Part shown: positions 48,328 through 58,420 of the stretch, piece by piece
Layout of the letters: each line of letters starts with the position of its first letter
How positions within the stretch are numbered: position 1 is the first letter of the stretch
DNA from: Siphonodentalium dalli
Taxonomy: Eukaryota; Mollusca; Scaphopoda; Gadilida; Siphonodentaliidae
Direction of reading: 5' to 3'
NCBI GenBank assembly: GCA_032622095.1
Contig: CP136063.1
Location: 14,053,814 to 14,117,813 of the forward strand
Length of the DNA: 64,000 nt
Program-made: the position numbers and the translations under genes
Notes under the pieces: generated by a model
Database searches by the model: none
What the model was told of the DNA's origin: nothing
What the model saw: the letters and a program-made list of their open reading frames with translations, nothing else

Positions 48328-49154
48328 TCATATCATATCACCACGGTACGGTGGCCCGCAAGTGCCACGGCGAAACAAACTTTTCAATCACAGCAGAATA
48401 AACTTTTCACTCACTTTTCAAATAAACACCAAGTCTTTCCTCTATCTCGCGTGTGAGAAGTCCTAAACCGTTCACATTGGCTTTCATCATGAAACTTTCC
48501 AGATCATTGACATATCCTTTGAGATAAAAGTGCTGAACCCCAAAATTGAGGTTCATGCCCTTAAAAATGGATTGTTTTGGGTTTGTGGCCATTCCGCACA
48601 TTTTGAGTGGTCAGACAATCTCCTATGTCCAACGGTTCTGGAGATATAGTCACGTCGAATGGTAGTACTTTGCACAAAAAGGGCGTGGCCATTTCACCCA
48701 TTTCGCCCTCAATGGGAAATGTGTTACCATCCAAATATTGTTCTTGGACCTTCAATAGTGGACTCATGAAGAGTTTAGCTCTGGGCATACAGTGCATACA
48801 AAACCACCATGAACTACTCTAGTAAATATAATTTGTAATATTTTCGGAGATATTCATTGGATTTTGGTGAAACTTGAAAACAGAAAACAAATGACTTCGT
48901 GGTGATGATGTCGCAACAATCACGAAAACTGGAATTCTGCACCAAAAACTGGATGCATTCTGCACACGGATAGTTCAACTGGAAACCGACGTTAAAAACT
49001 TGAAAACAGAAAATCGGAGGTCTGAATCTTAAGGGCGCGACCACATGGCTCAAAACGCGGAAAATAAGATGAGAGGGGCAGTCAGCAAAGTATCGATACA
49101 CGTGGGCATCAATTCCCACCGAAAGGGCTATAAACCCGATCCCGGTTATAGTAA
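48328..49154. other. Interval with possible coiled-coil coding remnants
   Basis: Plus-strand frames near 48860-49150 contain VQLETDVKNLKTENRR and HVGINSHRKGYKPDPGY, separated by stops. They resemble a decayed coiled-coil ORF such as a LINE ORF1 or a multi-copy gene. No intact gene is supported. Confidence 0.3.
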
Positions 49155-49612
49155 ATGAATCAGGGAGCTAAATGTGTTCCAGAGTCGGGGAGCGAGTACA
49201 CCGTGGAATGCTAAAGGTGAAGGTAACTGAAGAATGACCTTCACCTGATACATGCGACACGTTATTAAAGGATGACATCGCGTTTATTTGATTTGTACAT
49301 AATATCTAAATAATTTAAACTGGTGAATGAATTGGGGAATGGATTTTTGTGAGCGGGAAATTTAATTAACTGGCTGCTGTAGTTCGGGGTTTTTCCAGAT
49401 AAAATTTGGCTGTGATATAGCCCTGTCGTAGACTTGGGGATTTATTTTAAAAAGTAAACACATGACCTATGATTTTTCTTGCATTTTCGTGATCAACTGG
49501 TGTCAATCTAGCTGGGTAAACATCACTGGTATGGCCTGCAGGCTTCAATTCAGTGAATTTGGCCGAAACGTTAACACTGTCGCCTATGGGAAACCATTTA
49601 GTTCAGTGATTC
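49155..49612. repeat. 458-bp direct duplication, copy 1
   Basis: GAATCAGGGAGCTAAATGTG to ...TTAGTTCAGTGATTCCT is repeated at 50512-50970 with only about two differences seen, so the duplication is recent. About 900 bp of non-coding DNA separates the copies; that stretch includes an 18-base G run at 49948-49965. Confidence 0.85.
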
Positions 49613-50511
49613 CTATAAGAAAAATTTGAATTTTACGAAATTTCACGTCTCGCCATTATAAGTTGTTAATTCCATATTTTCTTATTTTCAAATGATAATG
49701 ACCACATTTTGGACATATTTAAAGAAGAAACCCATGGATTCGCCTGTAGATAGTAAAGAAAGTGATAAATATGGGAATTTTGCATGGACATCAGGTACCA
49801 TTAGGGGGTCAGGGGGTCTAAAGCCCCCCCCTCCCCACAATTTTGAGGAGTGTTAGCCCACCCCATTGGGAAAAGGTGACAGTTGACCCAATTAAGCTTT
49901 CCCGGCACCCAGTAGTCTTATCGGGGACCGTAGCCCCACCCCAAGTCGGGGGGGGGGGGGGGGGGTGATGGCATCACCACTAGAGTCACTGTCGTGCAAA
50001 ATTGTCATGGCAGGTTTGTTAAACAGACAGTATGCCATGCCATCTGGTAAACTTTCATGCATGAGGCTGTGTCTGATGTTGTATCATTATGTTTAGATAT
50101 TTAAATTAACTTATGGTTGCTTTATATTGCTATTAAAATATTTTTTATTTTTATTTTCTGTTAATTTTGGTAAATGTTTATTATAAATTGCCAAATTCTG
50201 CATGAAAAGTGTTTATAATTGGACAAGATATCCCTCTCAAAATGTATATTAACATTTCCTCTTCAATTTAGTAATATTATGGTATATAAGGGCATACTTC
50301 AGTTATACGAGATGTATCAGCTAGTAAAATTGAAAAAAAATATATATATTTTTTGGCTTTATTTTGAGGATTGACAATAATTTTCAGGATGCCTCATATT
50401 GGAAAAATAAACGACTACTGCTCGATATAATCCATTTTTGATTTCAGTAAGGTCTATATTTTGATAAAATACTATAAGAAACGCTGTGTGTTACACATAT
50501 ACATATATATA

Positions 50512-50970
50512 GGAATCAGGGAGCTAAATGTGTTCCAGAGTCGGGGAGCGAGTACACCGTGGAATGCTAAAGGTGAAGGTAACTGAAGAATGACCTTCAC
50601 CTGATACATGCGACACGTTATTAAAGGATGACATCGCGTTTATTTGATTTGTACATAATATCTAAATAATTTAAACTGGTGAATGAATTGGGGAATGGAT
50701 TTTTGTGAGCGGGAAATTTAATTAACTGGCTGCTGTAGTTCGGGGTTTTTCCAGATAAAATTTGGCTGTGAGATAGCCCTGTCGTAGACTTGGGGATTTA
50801 TTTTAAAAAGTAAACACATGACCTATGATTTTTCTTGCATTTTCGTGATCAACTGGTGTCAATCTAGCTGGGTAAACATCACTGGTATGGCCTGCAGGCT
50901 TCAATTCAGTAAATTTGGCCGAAACGTTAACACTGTCGCCTATGGGAAACCATTTAGTTCAGTGATTCCT
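50512..50970. repeat. 458-bp direct duplication, copy 2
   Basis: The second copy of 49155-49612. In this copy the sequence continues after TTCCT into the esterase-like reading frame, which suggests this is the original context. The ends GGAATCA...TGATTCC are a short inverted pair in copy 2. LTR identity was considered but the interior has no retroelement coding. Confidence 0.85.
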
Positions 50971-51406
50971 AAAGATCTGATTGATACTATTCGTTGCCTA
51001 TACCCATATGCCTCCATCCGGTTATCATCGATACTGCCATCGCCCAGCACAACCTGGATAAACAGGCTTATCATGTCAACAAATGAATGCTACCGTAAAT
51101 TATGCTCGAAAATGAGATGTCACTTTATTGATAATATCAATCAAGTGACATCCCATTCTGGGGAGTTTGTGTATCGTGGCATAAGTCGGGTCATTGACGT
51201 GTTATACCATCACAGAGGTTTTGAACGCCTGCATGGGAGGAAATATTCGACTTGGTAGAGAAGTGACAGATGCCATTCCATCTCAGTGGGATGTCAGCTC
51301 TCAAAATCATCGTTGGGAACATGTGTCTCCAATTGTGTGGGATGGATTCTCGAGGAAATTCAACAGTAACCACTCGGTAACTGATATGCTAGACATGAGG
51401 CAGTAA
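50971..51406 (+). pseudogene. SGNH-esterase-like fragment
   Basis: Two overlapping plus frames (50818-51258, 51194-51406) give DLIDTIRCLYPYASIRLSSI, NECYRKLCSKMRCHFIDNIN, VDVLYHHRGFERLH-like and GREVTDAIPSQWDVS. The order 'hydrophobic strand SSILP ... CxxFIDN ... H-R-G-F-x-x-L-H' resembles the C-terminal half of SGNH hydrolase domains found in ORF1 of CR1-like LINEs and in multi-copy invertebrate repeats. A frameshift occurs near 51240 and the catalytic N-terminal part is missing. The assignment is weak. Confidence 0.35.
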
Positions 51407-51601
51407 ATGGCTGATCTACGCACCAGAGACATAATACGTATTGGAGTGTAAATATAGTGCCTTGGATAACAGTACAGGAAAAATTTACAATATGTTAACG
51501 ATCATATAAAAATAGCGATTTATCAAAATATAATATAGGAAAAAACAAGAATGTTAATGGTAATAAATAATAAAAATAAATACAATAAAATACAGTTCAC
51601 C

Positions 51602-52212
51602 CAAGGGGGGTCGGCAAAAACTTCCAGGGTACAAGGACGGGGTGGGTGGGTGGTTCCGAGCCTCAAAATACCACCTTTTCCGGCTTCATGCATTGTTTTG
51701 CTAAATGTCATATTAGAGACACATTATGTAGCCAAAGTTAATCCAAAGGCTTATATTCTTAACTTAGAACAAAATAGAGAACATTTCCCCCCTTTTCAAC
51801 ACTTCTTTAGTCTAAACCTGGGGGGTGGGTCAGCTTTTTGGTTAGGCAAAAATTGTGTAACAAAAAAGTGCATCTCAGCTATTTGGCCAGATTTGGTCGC
51901 AATTTTTACGATTAAAAACCTTGATGGTGGAAAACATTTATATAATTTCAATGCAAAGAGAACACAAACATAAAATCACAGGTAAATCATCTCAGGGAAG
52001 CCATCCTCAATGGTGATATTATATGATTAAGTAATATACATGACTGTTTTAGGGGTGGGTCCCTGATTTTCGAGAGGAAAAATTGGGCGGGAGGGGTGGG
52101 TGTCCTAGAAATTAGTGGCAAAACCATGCCTTCCGGGGGTGGTGGGTCCCAAAAATCGAAAATCTCAAAATTTCCACCTTGTCGCCTGGAAGTTTTTGCC
52201 GACCCCCCCCTG
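51602..52212. mobile_element. hAT-like MITE with G-rich TIRs
   Basis: CAAGGGGGGTCGGCAAAAAC... on the left and its inverse ...TTTTTGCCGACCCCCCCCTG on the right (27-bp TIR, small indels) are flanked by the direct repeat GTTCACC (51595-51601, 52213-52219). The interior has no transposase. Partial copies lie at 35584-35790 and 61527-61785. Confidence 0.8.
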
Positions 52213-52414
52213 GTTCACCTGGAAATGTGTCTGATGTTCAGGAGTAGTGTTGTGCACATGTAGTCGATCCATATTAATCACGAATTATTTGAAATAAACA
52301 CAAATAATTTGTGTGTTGGCTGTCGCTTCTCCTGTGAATTACTCATCTTTTCATATCGAATACGTACGATCGCTCCCCGAAACAATTAACTTCGACAAAT
52401 AATTAAGATACTGT

Positions 52415-53553
52415 ATGGGTAATACAACTGACCAATATCGTGCAGCGATCGGGGTCTTCGACCTGAAAAAGGGGAGTATCTTATCAAATGGGAAAATAAC
52501 ACAAAATCTTAGGCATGACTTCTGGGGCATAAATTTACGTTGTATAATGTACTGCCTTACAATTTTGATATTGCTATCAGGTGATGTGGAAAAGAACCCT
52601 GGCCCAGCTCAGCAATCTACATTACCCAATACTGAGCATACATTAACTGTGTTCCATTATAACATAAGAAGTATCAGGCATAAGATCGAAAAAATCGTAG
52701 ATAGTATTTGTGATTATGATATTTTGTGTTTTACTGAGACTCACTTGGACTCCAATTTCCCGTCTGAAAACATTGAACTCCAAGATTTTTGTGTACCAAT
52801 AAGGAATGATCGTGACTCGGATGGGGGTGCCATTTGTGTATATTTTGCAAATCATATTGTTTACAAAAGATTTCCAATCTTAGAATTTGACTCTTCGAAA
52901 ATGTGGTTCAAAGTTTTTTCTAAATCAAGAAAATTACTCCTCGGAGTATCATATAGATCCGAACAATTCTGTGACCCAAACTATCGGGAGCTTTTAGATG
53001 AGTCTATTGATAACGCACTACAATTAACCGATAATCTCATATTATGCGGGGATTTAACTCTAACCTACTACTAGAGTCTGCCAAACTTAAACAATTAATA
53101 AATTATTATGATCTACGAAATGTTATCACGAAGCCAACTAGAATTACATGCATATCAAAAACCCTCCTTGATCCAATACTAATTGGGAAATCCCTTATTA
53201 TGCACGATGCTGATGTCTTAGATATTGGTAAATCAGATCACTTAGCCGTTTATGACACTCTGAAGTTTGAAAATGCCTCGTGTGCGTCATTTGACAGAAA
53301 GATATGGAATTATAAACGGGGCGATTTCATTAAAACCAATGAGTTACTTAAAAATATAAACTGGGACTATCTCCTCCAGCCACTAAATATCATAGACGAA
53401 GCAGTTGAACTTTTTGAAAAACAATTTATGGAGATAATATCTGTAACAATTCCACAGTTGAATATCACAATTAGACCGAAAGATAAATTCTGGTTTAATT
53501 CAGATATACGAAAAGAAATCCGAAAACGCGATAAATTAAGGAAAAAGCACTGA
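52415..53553 (+). pseudogene. LINE-B 2A-like leader and APE endonuclease (one-base frameshift)
   Basis: The frame opens at 52415. Residues 41-55 form a hydrophobic run (RCIMYCLTILILLS), followed by the 2A-like motif at residues 56-64. APE endonuclease motifs follow: HYNIRSI, FTETHLD, YRSEQF and LCGDL. At about 53052 one base is missing within the GDFN motif. The frame continues with NSNLLLES..., then KPTRIT and IGKSDHLAVYD, and stops at 53553 after a basic RKEIRKRDKLRKK stretch. The usual linker between endonuclease and RT is missing, probably a several-hundred-base deletion at about 53570. Confidence 0.8.
52577..52606 (+). other. 2A-like ribosome-skipping motif
   Basis: SGDVEKNPGP fits the canonical D-V/I-E-x-N-P-G-P consensus. 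In 2A sequences the Gly-Pro bond at the C-terminus is not formed, which releases the upstream peptide. Here that would free a 63-residue leader with a hydrophobic segment and start the endonuclease protein with Pro. 2A-like sequences near the N-terminus of non-LTR retrotransposon ORFs have been reported from sea urchin, molluscs and amphioxus, some doubling as signal peptides. Activity here is not tested. Confidence 0.85.
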
Positions 53554-53595
53554 AAATGAAAACAATCATATCTCGAGGATGAAGTTTGATTCGCC

Positions 53596-55488
53596 GTGAA
53601 GGCTACAAAAAATGGTAAAGCTGCTGGTATAGACGCTCTTCCAAATGAAGTTATAAAACCGGACGCTATGACTGGAATGTTGCATAAACTTTTCTGTACA
53701 TGTTTCCGTTCTCGTATCGTACCATCTGCTTGGAGAAAATCGATAATCGTCCCAATACCGAAAGATTCATCATTGGACAAATGCATGCCACTAAATTATC
53801 GCGGAATTAGTTTGCAATCTGTTGTTTCGAAGGTATATAGCAGTGTTTTAAATAACCGTTTAACTGCATTCTTAGAAAACGCGGATATCCTGGTGGATGA
53901 ACAAAACGGTTTCCGGAAGGATAGGTCTTGTGCGGACCATGTATTTGTATTATCAAGTATTGTTCGAAATCGATCATCAACGTTTGCGGCATTCTTAGAC
54001 CTAAAAAAGGCATTTGACATGGTCGACCGGGAACTACTCAAATATAGGTTACTGATGTCAGGAATTGACGGTGACTTCTACCACGCGATTCAAACGCTAT
54101 ATACCTCAACGGAATCGTGCGTCAAATTAGGGGAAAATCTAACAAACTGGTTCTGTACTACGTCAGGTGTGAAACAAGGTGACAATATATCGCCTACATT
54201 ATTTTCCCTCTACATAAATGACTTGGCAGTGCAAATAAAAGAACTCAACATGGGAGTAAATGTTGGTGCGCGAAAAGTCAGTCTGCTATTGTATGCTGAT
54301 GATATTGTGATGGTAGCGGAACATGAAACTCACCTACAGACAATGTTAAATGTTGTGTCCAAATGGTGTTCCCAATGGAGGTTAGCAGCAAACATTTCTA
54401 AGACCAAAATAGTTCATTTCCGACATAAACAAAAACCAAAGAGTGATTATGTATTCAGTATCGGAAACGATATCTTACAGTATGAGACTGAGTACAAATA
54501 TTTAGGTGTAGTTGTCAGCGAAGACTGCAGGTTTGAAAAAGCGGCGGAGCACTTATCAAAAGCAGGTGGTAGGGCATTAGGAGCAGTTATTTCTAAGGTA
54601 CACGGATTCAAGGACTGTGGTATTGGTACGTTCCAAAAATTGTTTCTGAGTTGTGTGGCACCAGTTGTAGATAATTGTAGCGGAGTGTGGGGACATAGAT
54701 ATCAGCATACGATCGAAAAGGTCCAGAATCGAGCTCAACGTTACTTTTTGGGAGTACATCGTTTTGTTCCACTTCCGGCTCTCAATGGGGAGTTTGCCTG
54801 GAAATCATCTATGCATCGGAGATGGTTATACGAAGTCAGACTTTGGAATAGACTTATTAAAATGGACCACTCTCGAGTTACAAAGCATGTCTTTATGGTG
54901 GAGTTTTTCTCAAATAAAAGGGACAACTGGTGTAATGGAATAAAAGAAATATTAACTAAGGCGAAGCTACCAGAAATTTTTGACTATTTGAAAACGTGTG
55001 ACTTAGATATATTGACATCTCAACTCAATGAAATATCGCAGAATCAATGGCTAACCGACATTACCAGACTGAGAAAGCTGCGAACGTACATTATATTAAA
55101 GAATGAACTCATGTTAGAAAGCTATGTTTCTTCGCCCGTTTTAACGAGACGTCAGAGATCATTGCTGGGACAATTCCGCTGTGGTATATTGCCCCTGAGG
55201 ATCGAAACTGGACGATTTCGTGGTGAGGAAGTAGCCGAACGCGTGTGCATGATATGTGATACGGGAGACGTTGAAAATGAGTTACACTTCTTTGTCCGTT
55301 GTCGTGTTTACGAAGATGCCCGCAGTACGCTAATGACGCGTGTTGGTGATATACACCATCTAGAAACCGACATCGATGTTATGGTTCACTGTATAAACAA
55401 GTTCCCTGTATATATTGCTAAATTTATTTCAGAGGCTTATGACATAAGACAATCAAAACTTTCAAAATCCACACATGTGCACAAATAA
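53596..55488 (+). CDS. LINE-B reverse transcriptase ORF (630 codons, open)
   Basis: It contains the RT blocks in order: NGKAAGIDALPNEVIK, PIPKDSSLDKCMPLNYRGIS, EQNGFRKDRSCADHV, FAAFLDLKKAFDMVD (first catalytic Asp), SGVKQGDNISPTLFSLYIND, LLLYADDIVM (catalytic YADD), LAANISKTKIVHF and YKYLGVVVS. A long C-terminal region follows with CMICDTGDVENELHFFVRC, a CCHC-like motif. The ATG at 53596 is only the first Met after the EN-RT deletion and not a natural start. The frame is intact to TAA at 55486-55488. The host role is retrotransposition of the element; this copy lacks an intact endonuclease link. Confidence 0.85.
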   Translation: MKATKNGKAAGIDALPNEVIKPDAMTGMLHKLFCTCFRSRIVPSAWRKSIIVPIPKDSSLDKCMPLNYRGISLQSVVSKVYSSVLNNRLTAFLENADILVDEQNGFRKDRSCADHVFVLSSIVRNRSSTFAAFLDLKKAFDMVDRELLKYRLLMSGIDGDFYHAIQTLYTSTESCVKLGENLTNWFCTTSGVKQGDNISPTLFSLYINDLAVQIKELNMGVNVGARKVSLLLYADDIVMVAEHETHLQTMLNVVSKWCSQWRLAANISKTKIVHFRHKQKPKSDYVFSIGNDILQYETEYKYLGVVVSEDCRFEKAAEHLSKAGGRALGAVISKVHGFKDCGIGTFQKLFLSCVAPVVDNCSGVWGHRYQHTIEKVQNRAQRYFLGVHRFVPLPALNGEFAWKSSMHRRWLYEVRLWNRLIKMDHSRVTKHVFMVEFFSNKRDNWCNGIKEILTKAKLPEIFDYLKTCDLDILTSQLNEISQNQWLTDITRLRKLRTYIILKNELMLESYVSSPVLTRRQRSLLGQFRCGILPLRIETGRFRGEEVAERVCMICDTGDVENELHFFVRCRVYEDARSTLMTRVGDIHHLETDIDVMVHCINKFPVYIAKFISEAYDIRQSKLSKSTHVHK

Positions 55489-55818
55489 TTAATTGTTTAT
55501 CGTATTCAAAGTGACTTATAGGCCCTATGGGCCGGATGTTATATTTATATACATAATGTCACTATAATAAATAAATTCATTCATTCATCTCGAAGAATTC
55601 ACCATTGCCTAGAAAATAATGTTATTAAGTAGGGTATGGAGATCTTCTTTTGGGGTGCAAAGGTGGTAACGGAGTTGACAAAAGTAAGTGTACCAGCCCT
55701 TACAGTAACAATCTGGCGTGTCACTTGTGTTGTGAAACATATGAAAATGAACTCTTACACGTTATATTATGGAATAATACAATTATTTGTACTTACAAAT
55801 TTGTACTTATTTGCAACA

Positions 55819-55902
55819 TTATGGCGCGCGGACCGCCTCGCGGCGGCACCACCGCACGATGGCCCCCGCCGCTACCGCTACACAGACGCCCACCCCTACT
55901 GC
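55819..55902 (-). CDS. Predicted gene 2, terminal exon: transmembrane segment
   Basis: On the minus strand, CATATCTTTTGCAG is followed by 27 codons (GCA GTA GGG ... CCA) and TAA at 55819-55821. The peptide AVGVGVCVAVAAGAIV is a good single membrane helix, followed by the basic stop-transfer RWCRR. The codons are strikingly GC-rich in AT-rich surroundings, as expected of an exon. Its phase (0) matches the donor of the exon ending at 57389. A GTAAGT lies about 25 bases past the stop, so the 3-prime UTR may be spliced. The plus-strand ORF across the same bases is judged a shadow. Confidence 0.5.
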   Translation of the reverse strand, partial: AVGVGVCVAVAAGAIVRWCRREAVRAP

Positions 55903-57388
55903 CTGCAAAAGATATGAAACATTTATTCCCTTTGATGTCTGAACATCCAATTAAAAGTCGTTTAATACAATTCACTACTAAATTAGATTATTTCATATTC
56001 TGTTATATTCATAATGCACAAATTCGTTCTGTTTACATCATAGATGGATATGATTATAACTCATTGAGAAAACTGAGAGTAACTGGTATTAACACACATT
56101 GTTATGAGTCAAATCATCTTAATTATCCCTTTGTCGTCAAGCTCCCAGTTAATTAATTGGATTAGCTACTCCTCAAGCAATAGATGATCACTGCGGTGGG
56201 TGACTCTACAGTCAACACTTATTAATGATATCTCACACCTAGCCATCAGTATCCACATTGGGAACATTCAATTCAATTGTGTATTGGCATACGTCAAAAT
56301 TATGACATGGACAAGTTAACATAGACATTTCATATAATATAAATAAGTCACGCAATCTCGCACCATTCAATCGTAACAGTCGCCTTAGGGATAGCCATGT
56401 ATAACCCGTTATAAGCCATAATTCTAGTGTATATGCCTATAATATATCAAGTATATGGATACTCAATTGTATCCATATACTTGATATATAAATAGAGATA
56501 TTTAAACTACATGAACGACGGTCCCGGCATCATTGGTTTAAAGGATGGCTATGGCACAACATTGTGCGAAAGTTTGCAACATAGTCAGGAGGTTTTTCGA
56601 GTGCAGATTGAACAATACATAAATATTATTATATAATGCATATTAAGTTACATGAGTGATGTTATTATTATACAGTTTATGTGTGTTCATGTACCACATT
56701 AATATTATATATATGTATGGCAACATGTCCCAACCCAGGGACGTATTTTGGTTAATAAATTATATTCTATTCTATTCTGACATCCAAGGAATTTTCTTTT
56801 ACAGCCCCTTCTTCGCAAAATATTCAATTATCAGCGGACATCAGTTTCGCGGAGAAATGGGCACACATCCAAGGATTTTTTTTTACAGCCCTGCCTCGCA
56901 CAATATTTAATTATCATGGGACTTCAGTTTCGCGGAGAAATGGGCACCTTTAATTACGACACATGGTCCGAGTAGCATTTTAATTGTGTTCTTTCCTGTG
57001 GCAGCTTATGCTGTGATAATTGTATTATGTAATCAAGCCACATGAGGGCGGCGCATGCATTAGTTAAAATTACGTTTTCCTTCTGTTCCGATAACCTGTT
57101 CCGCTAATTAAATGCGTAATAGAGGTATAATGACCACGCGCGCGTGGCGGGCTAGCCGGTTGTTCAATGGCGATCATAAATGTTCCGTATTCCATGCCAT
57201 GCATCTCGCGTTATGTCAACCTTCGATTTATTTATACACTGTGGATAAAAAGTATATAAACTATATAAAACTACTTACGATTAATTTGTTGAAGACGTCC
57301 GTCTATGAAGAGCTGCAGCTGTAATGTGATCTTGGATGCACGGTGCACGTGACCGGCCATCATATTATGTAATTCCCACGACACCTAC
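55903..57388 (-). other. Presumed intron of predicted gene 2
   Basis: No other gene was recognised. It contains a perfect 21-bp-arm hairpin at 56442-56489 (ATATATCAAGTATATGGATA...) and a short direct duplication (CATCCAAGGA...TTTTTTACAGCCC) at about 56780-56950. Confidence 0.4.
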
Positions 57389-57530
57389 CGGACGCCCGGT
57401 CACTGTATCATAGGTGACCACCTGACACCTGCGCTGTCCTGCTGTATTCGCAGACGGCGCCGGAATGCCACAGTACCTGCCGACAGGACATGTCTTGGGT
57501 GTTGACTTGCAGATTTTATCATTGGTCACG
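57389..57530 (-). CDS. Predicted gene 2, Cys-rich ectodomain exon
   Basis: Minus strand, from a possible acceptor ATACAGCAG at 57531 to donor CGTCCG|GTAGGT at 57389 (phase 0). It encodes about 47 residues with four cysteines (KICKSTPKTCPVGRYCG ... RRCQVVTYDTVTG), the look of a small secreted or extracellular domain. Joined at phase 0 to the transmembrane exon at 55902 it would give a type I membrane protein C-terminus. Upstream exons and a signal peptide are not visible within the window. The acceptor has a poor pyrimidine tract. Confidence 0.45.
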
Positions 57531-57892
57531 TCTGCTGTATCATGATCAAGCATGCCAACACACTATGGGGTTTTGTATATGTAAAATTATAAAAGTTTGT
57601 TTTGTCTGACCGACGAGGCAATTCTTATAAGATGAGTGAAACTTAGATGTTGCTAAAGACATTGATTAATGAGGAAGAATTATCTACAGAACAGAATAAG
57701 GCACCAAACAGGAGGAGGGGCCAGGGGAGTGGTATGGGAAAAATATTGCACATATCGGCACACACAAAAAAATTTCCTCCAATTTTTTAAGACCCACCCC
57801 CACCCATTCGCAAATAAAAGAGATTTTTTTCCTCCAAAATTTTGGGGACCCACCCCCTTTTTCTCATGTTTTTATCCAAATTTTAGAGGTTT

Positions 57893-58420
57893 TTAAAGGT
57901 GGATTATCTCTTTGTAAACATGTATTATATAGTTACCGGGGTATAAAATATTAGATTTGAATCGAAGACTCCTGTCCGGAATTGCTTCTATCGATTAATA
58001 TTAATTTTATTTAGAATATTTTCTGGTCTAAAAAGGGGTATTTGTTCAGCTAACGAACAATAGTGGTTACTGTTAACATAGACCAGAAATTATATTGTGC
58101 AATTTTGTCACAAATAAACGTTAATTATACTCATTATCGCTTATATCTGTGGAACAAAACAATAAAAACAACCAATCTGTGTCATTTGACATTCGTTGCG
58201 TAGCCGTAGGAACAGCCCAGTGCTCTATATCGCAATACGGTCTCATCCGAATGGTCGGTTCTAAAAATAGTAACATAAATGGGCCCGATTTAATATTCGA
58301 AATAAAATCAATATTAATTGATAGAAGCTTTTCCGGACATAGGTCTTCAGTTCATATCTATTATTTTATACCCACGCAACTATTTAAAATTTGTTATTTA
58401 AAGAGATAATCCATCTTTAA
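57893..58420 (+). mobile_element. TTAA-flanked MITE (copy 4)
   Basis: A full-length 528-bp copy with TTAA at both ends and ~130-bp TIRs, very close in sequence to copy 1. It lies directly after a C-rich CCCACCCCC stretch (57780-57860). Confidence 0.88.

Larger units (their letters stand above)
52415..55590 (+). mobile_element. LINE-B: APE-type non-LTR retrotransposon with 2A-like N-terminus
   Basis: An endonuclease frame (52415-53553) and a reverse transcriptase frame (53596-55488) are followed by a ~100-bp 3-prime end, AATAAATAAATTCATTCATT, a simple ATTC-type tail as in CR1/L2-related elements. The region from 52220 to 52414 is taken as possible 5-prime UTR. A one-base deletion in the endonuclease and a deletion between the endonuclease and RT make it non-functional. 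Otherwise it is much better preserved than LINE-A. Confidence 0.8.

Noticed and set aside
49155-50970. LTR retrotransposon bounded by 458-bp LTRs
   Set aside because: The 900-bp interior has no gag/pol, no primer-binding site was recognised, and one copy continues into a coding-like frame.
52577-52606. Picornavirus-like insertion suggested by the 2A motif
   Set aside because: The motif is in frame with an APE endonuclease of a LINE, a known location for 2A-like sequences; no viral genes are adjacent.
55650-56156. 168-residue plus-strand ORF
   Set aside because: Its Pro/Arg-rich part is the antisense of the GC-rich transmembrane exon, which has better splice signals on the minus strand.
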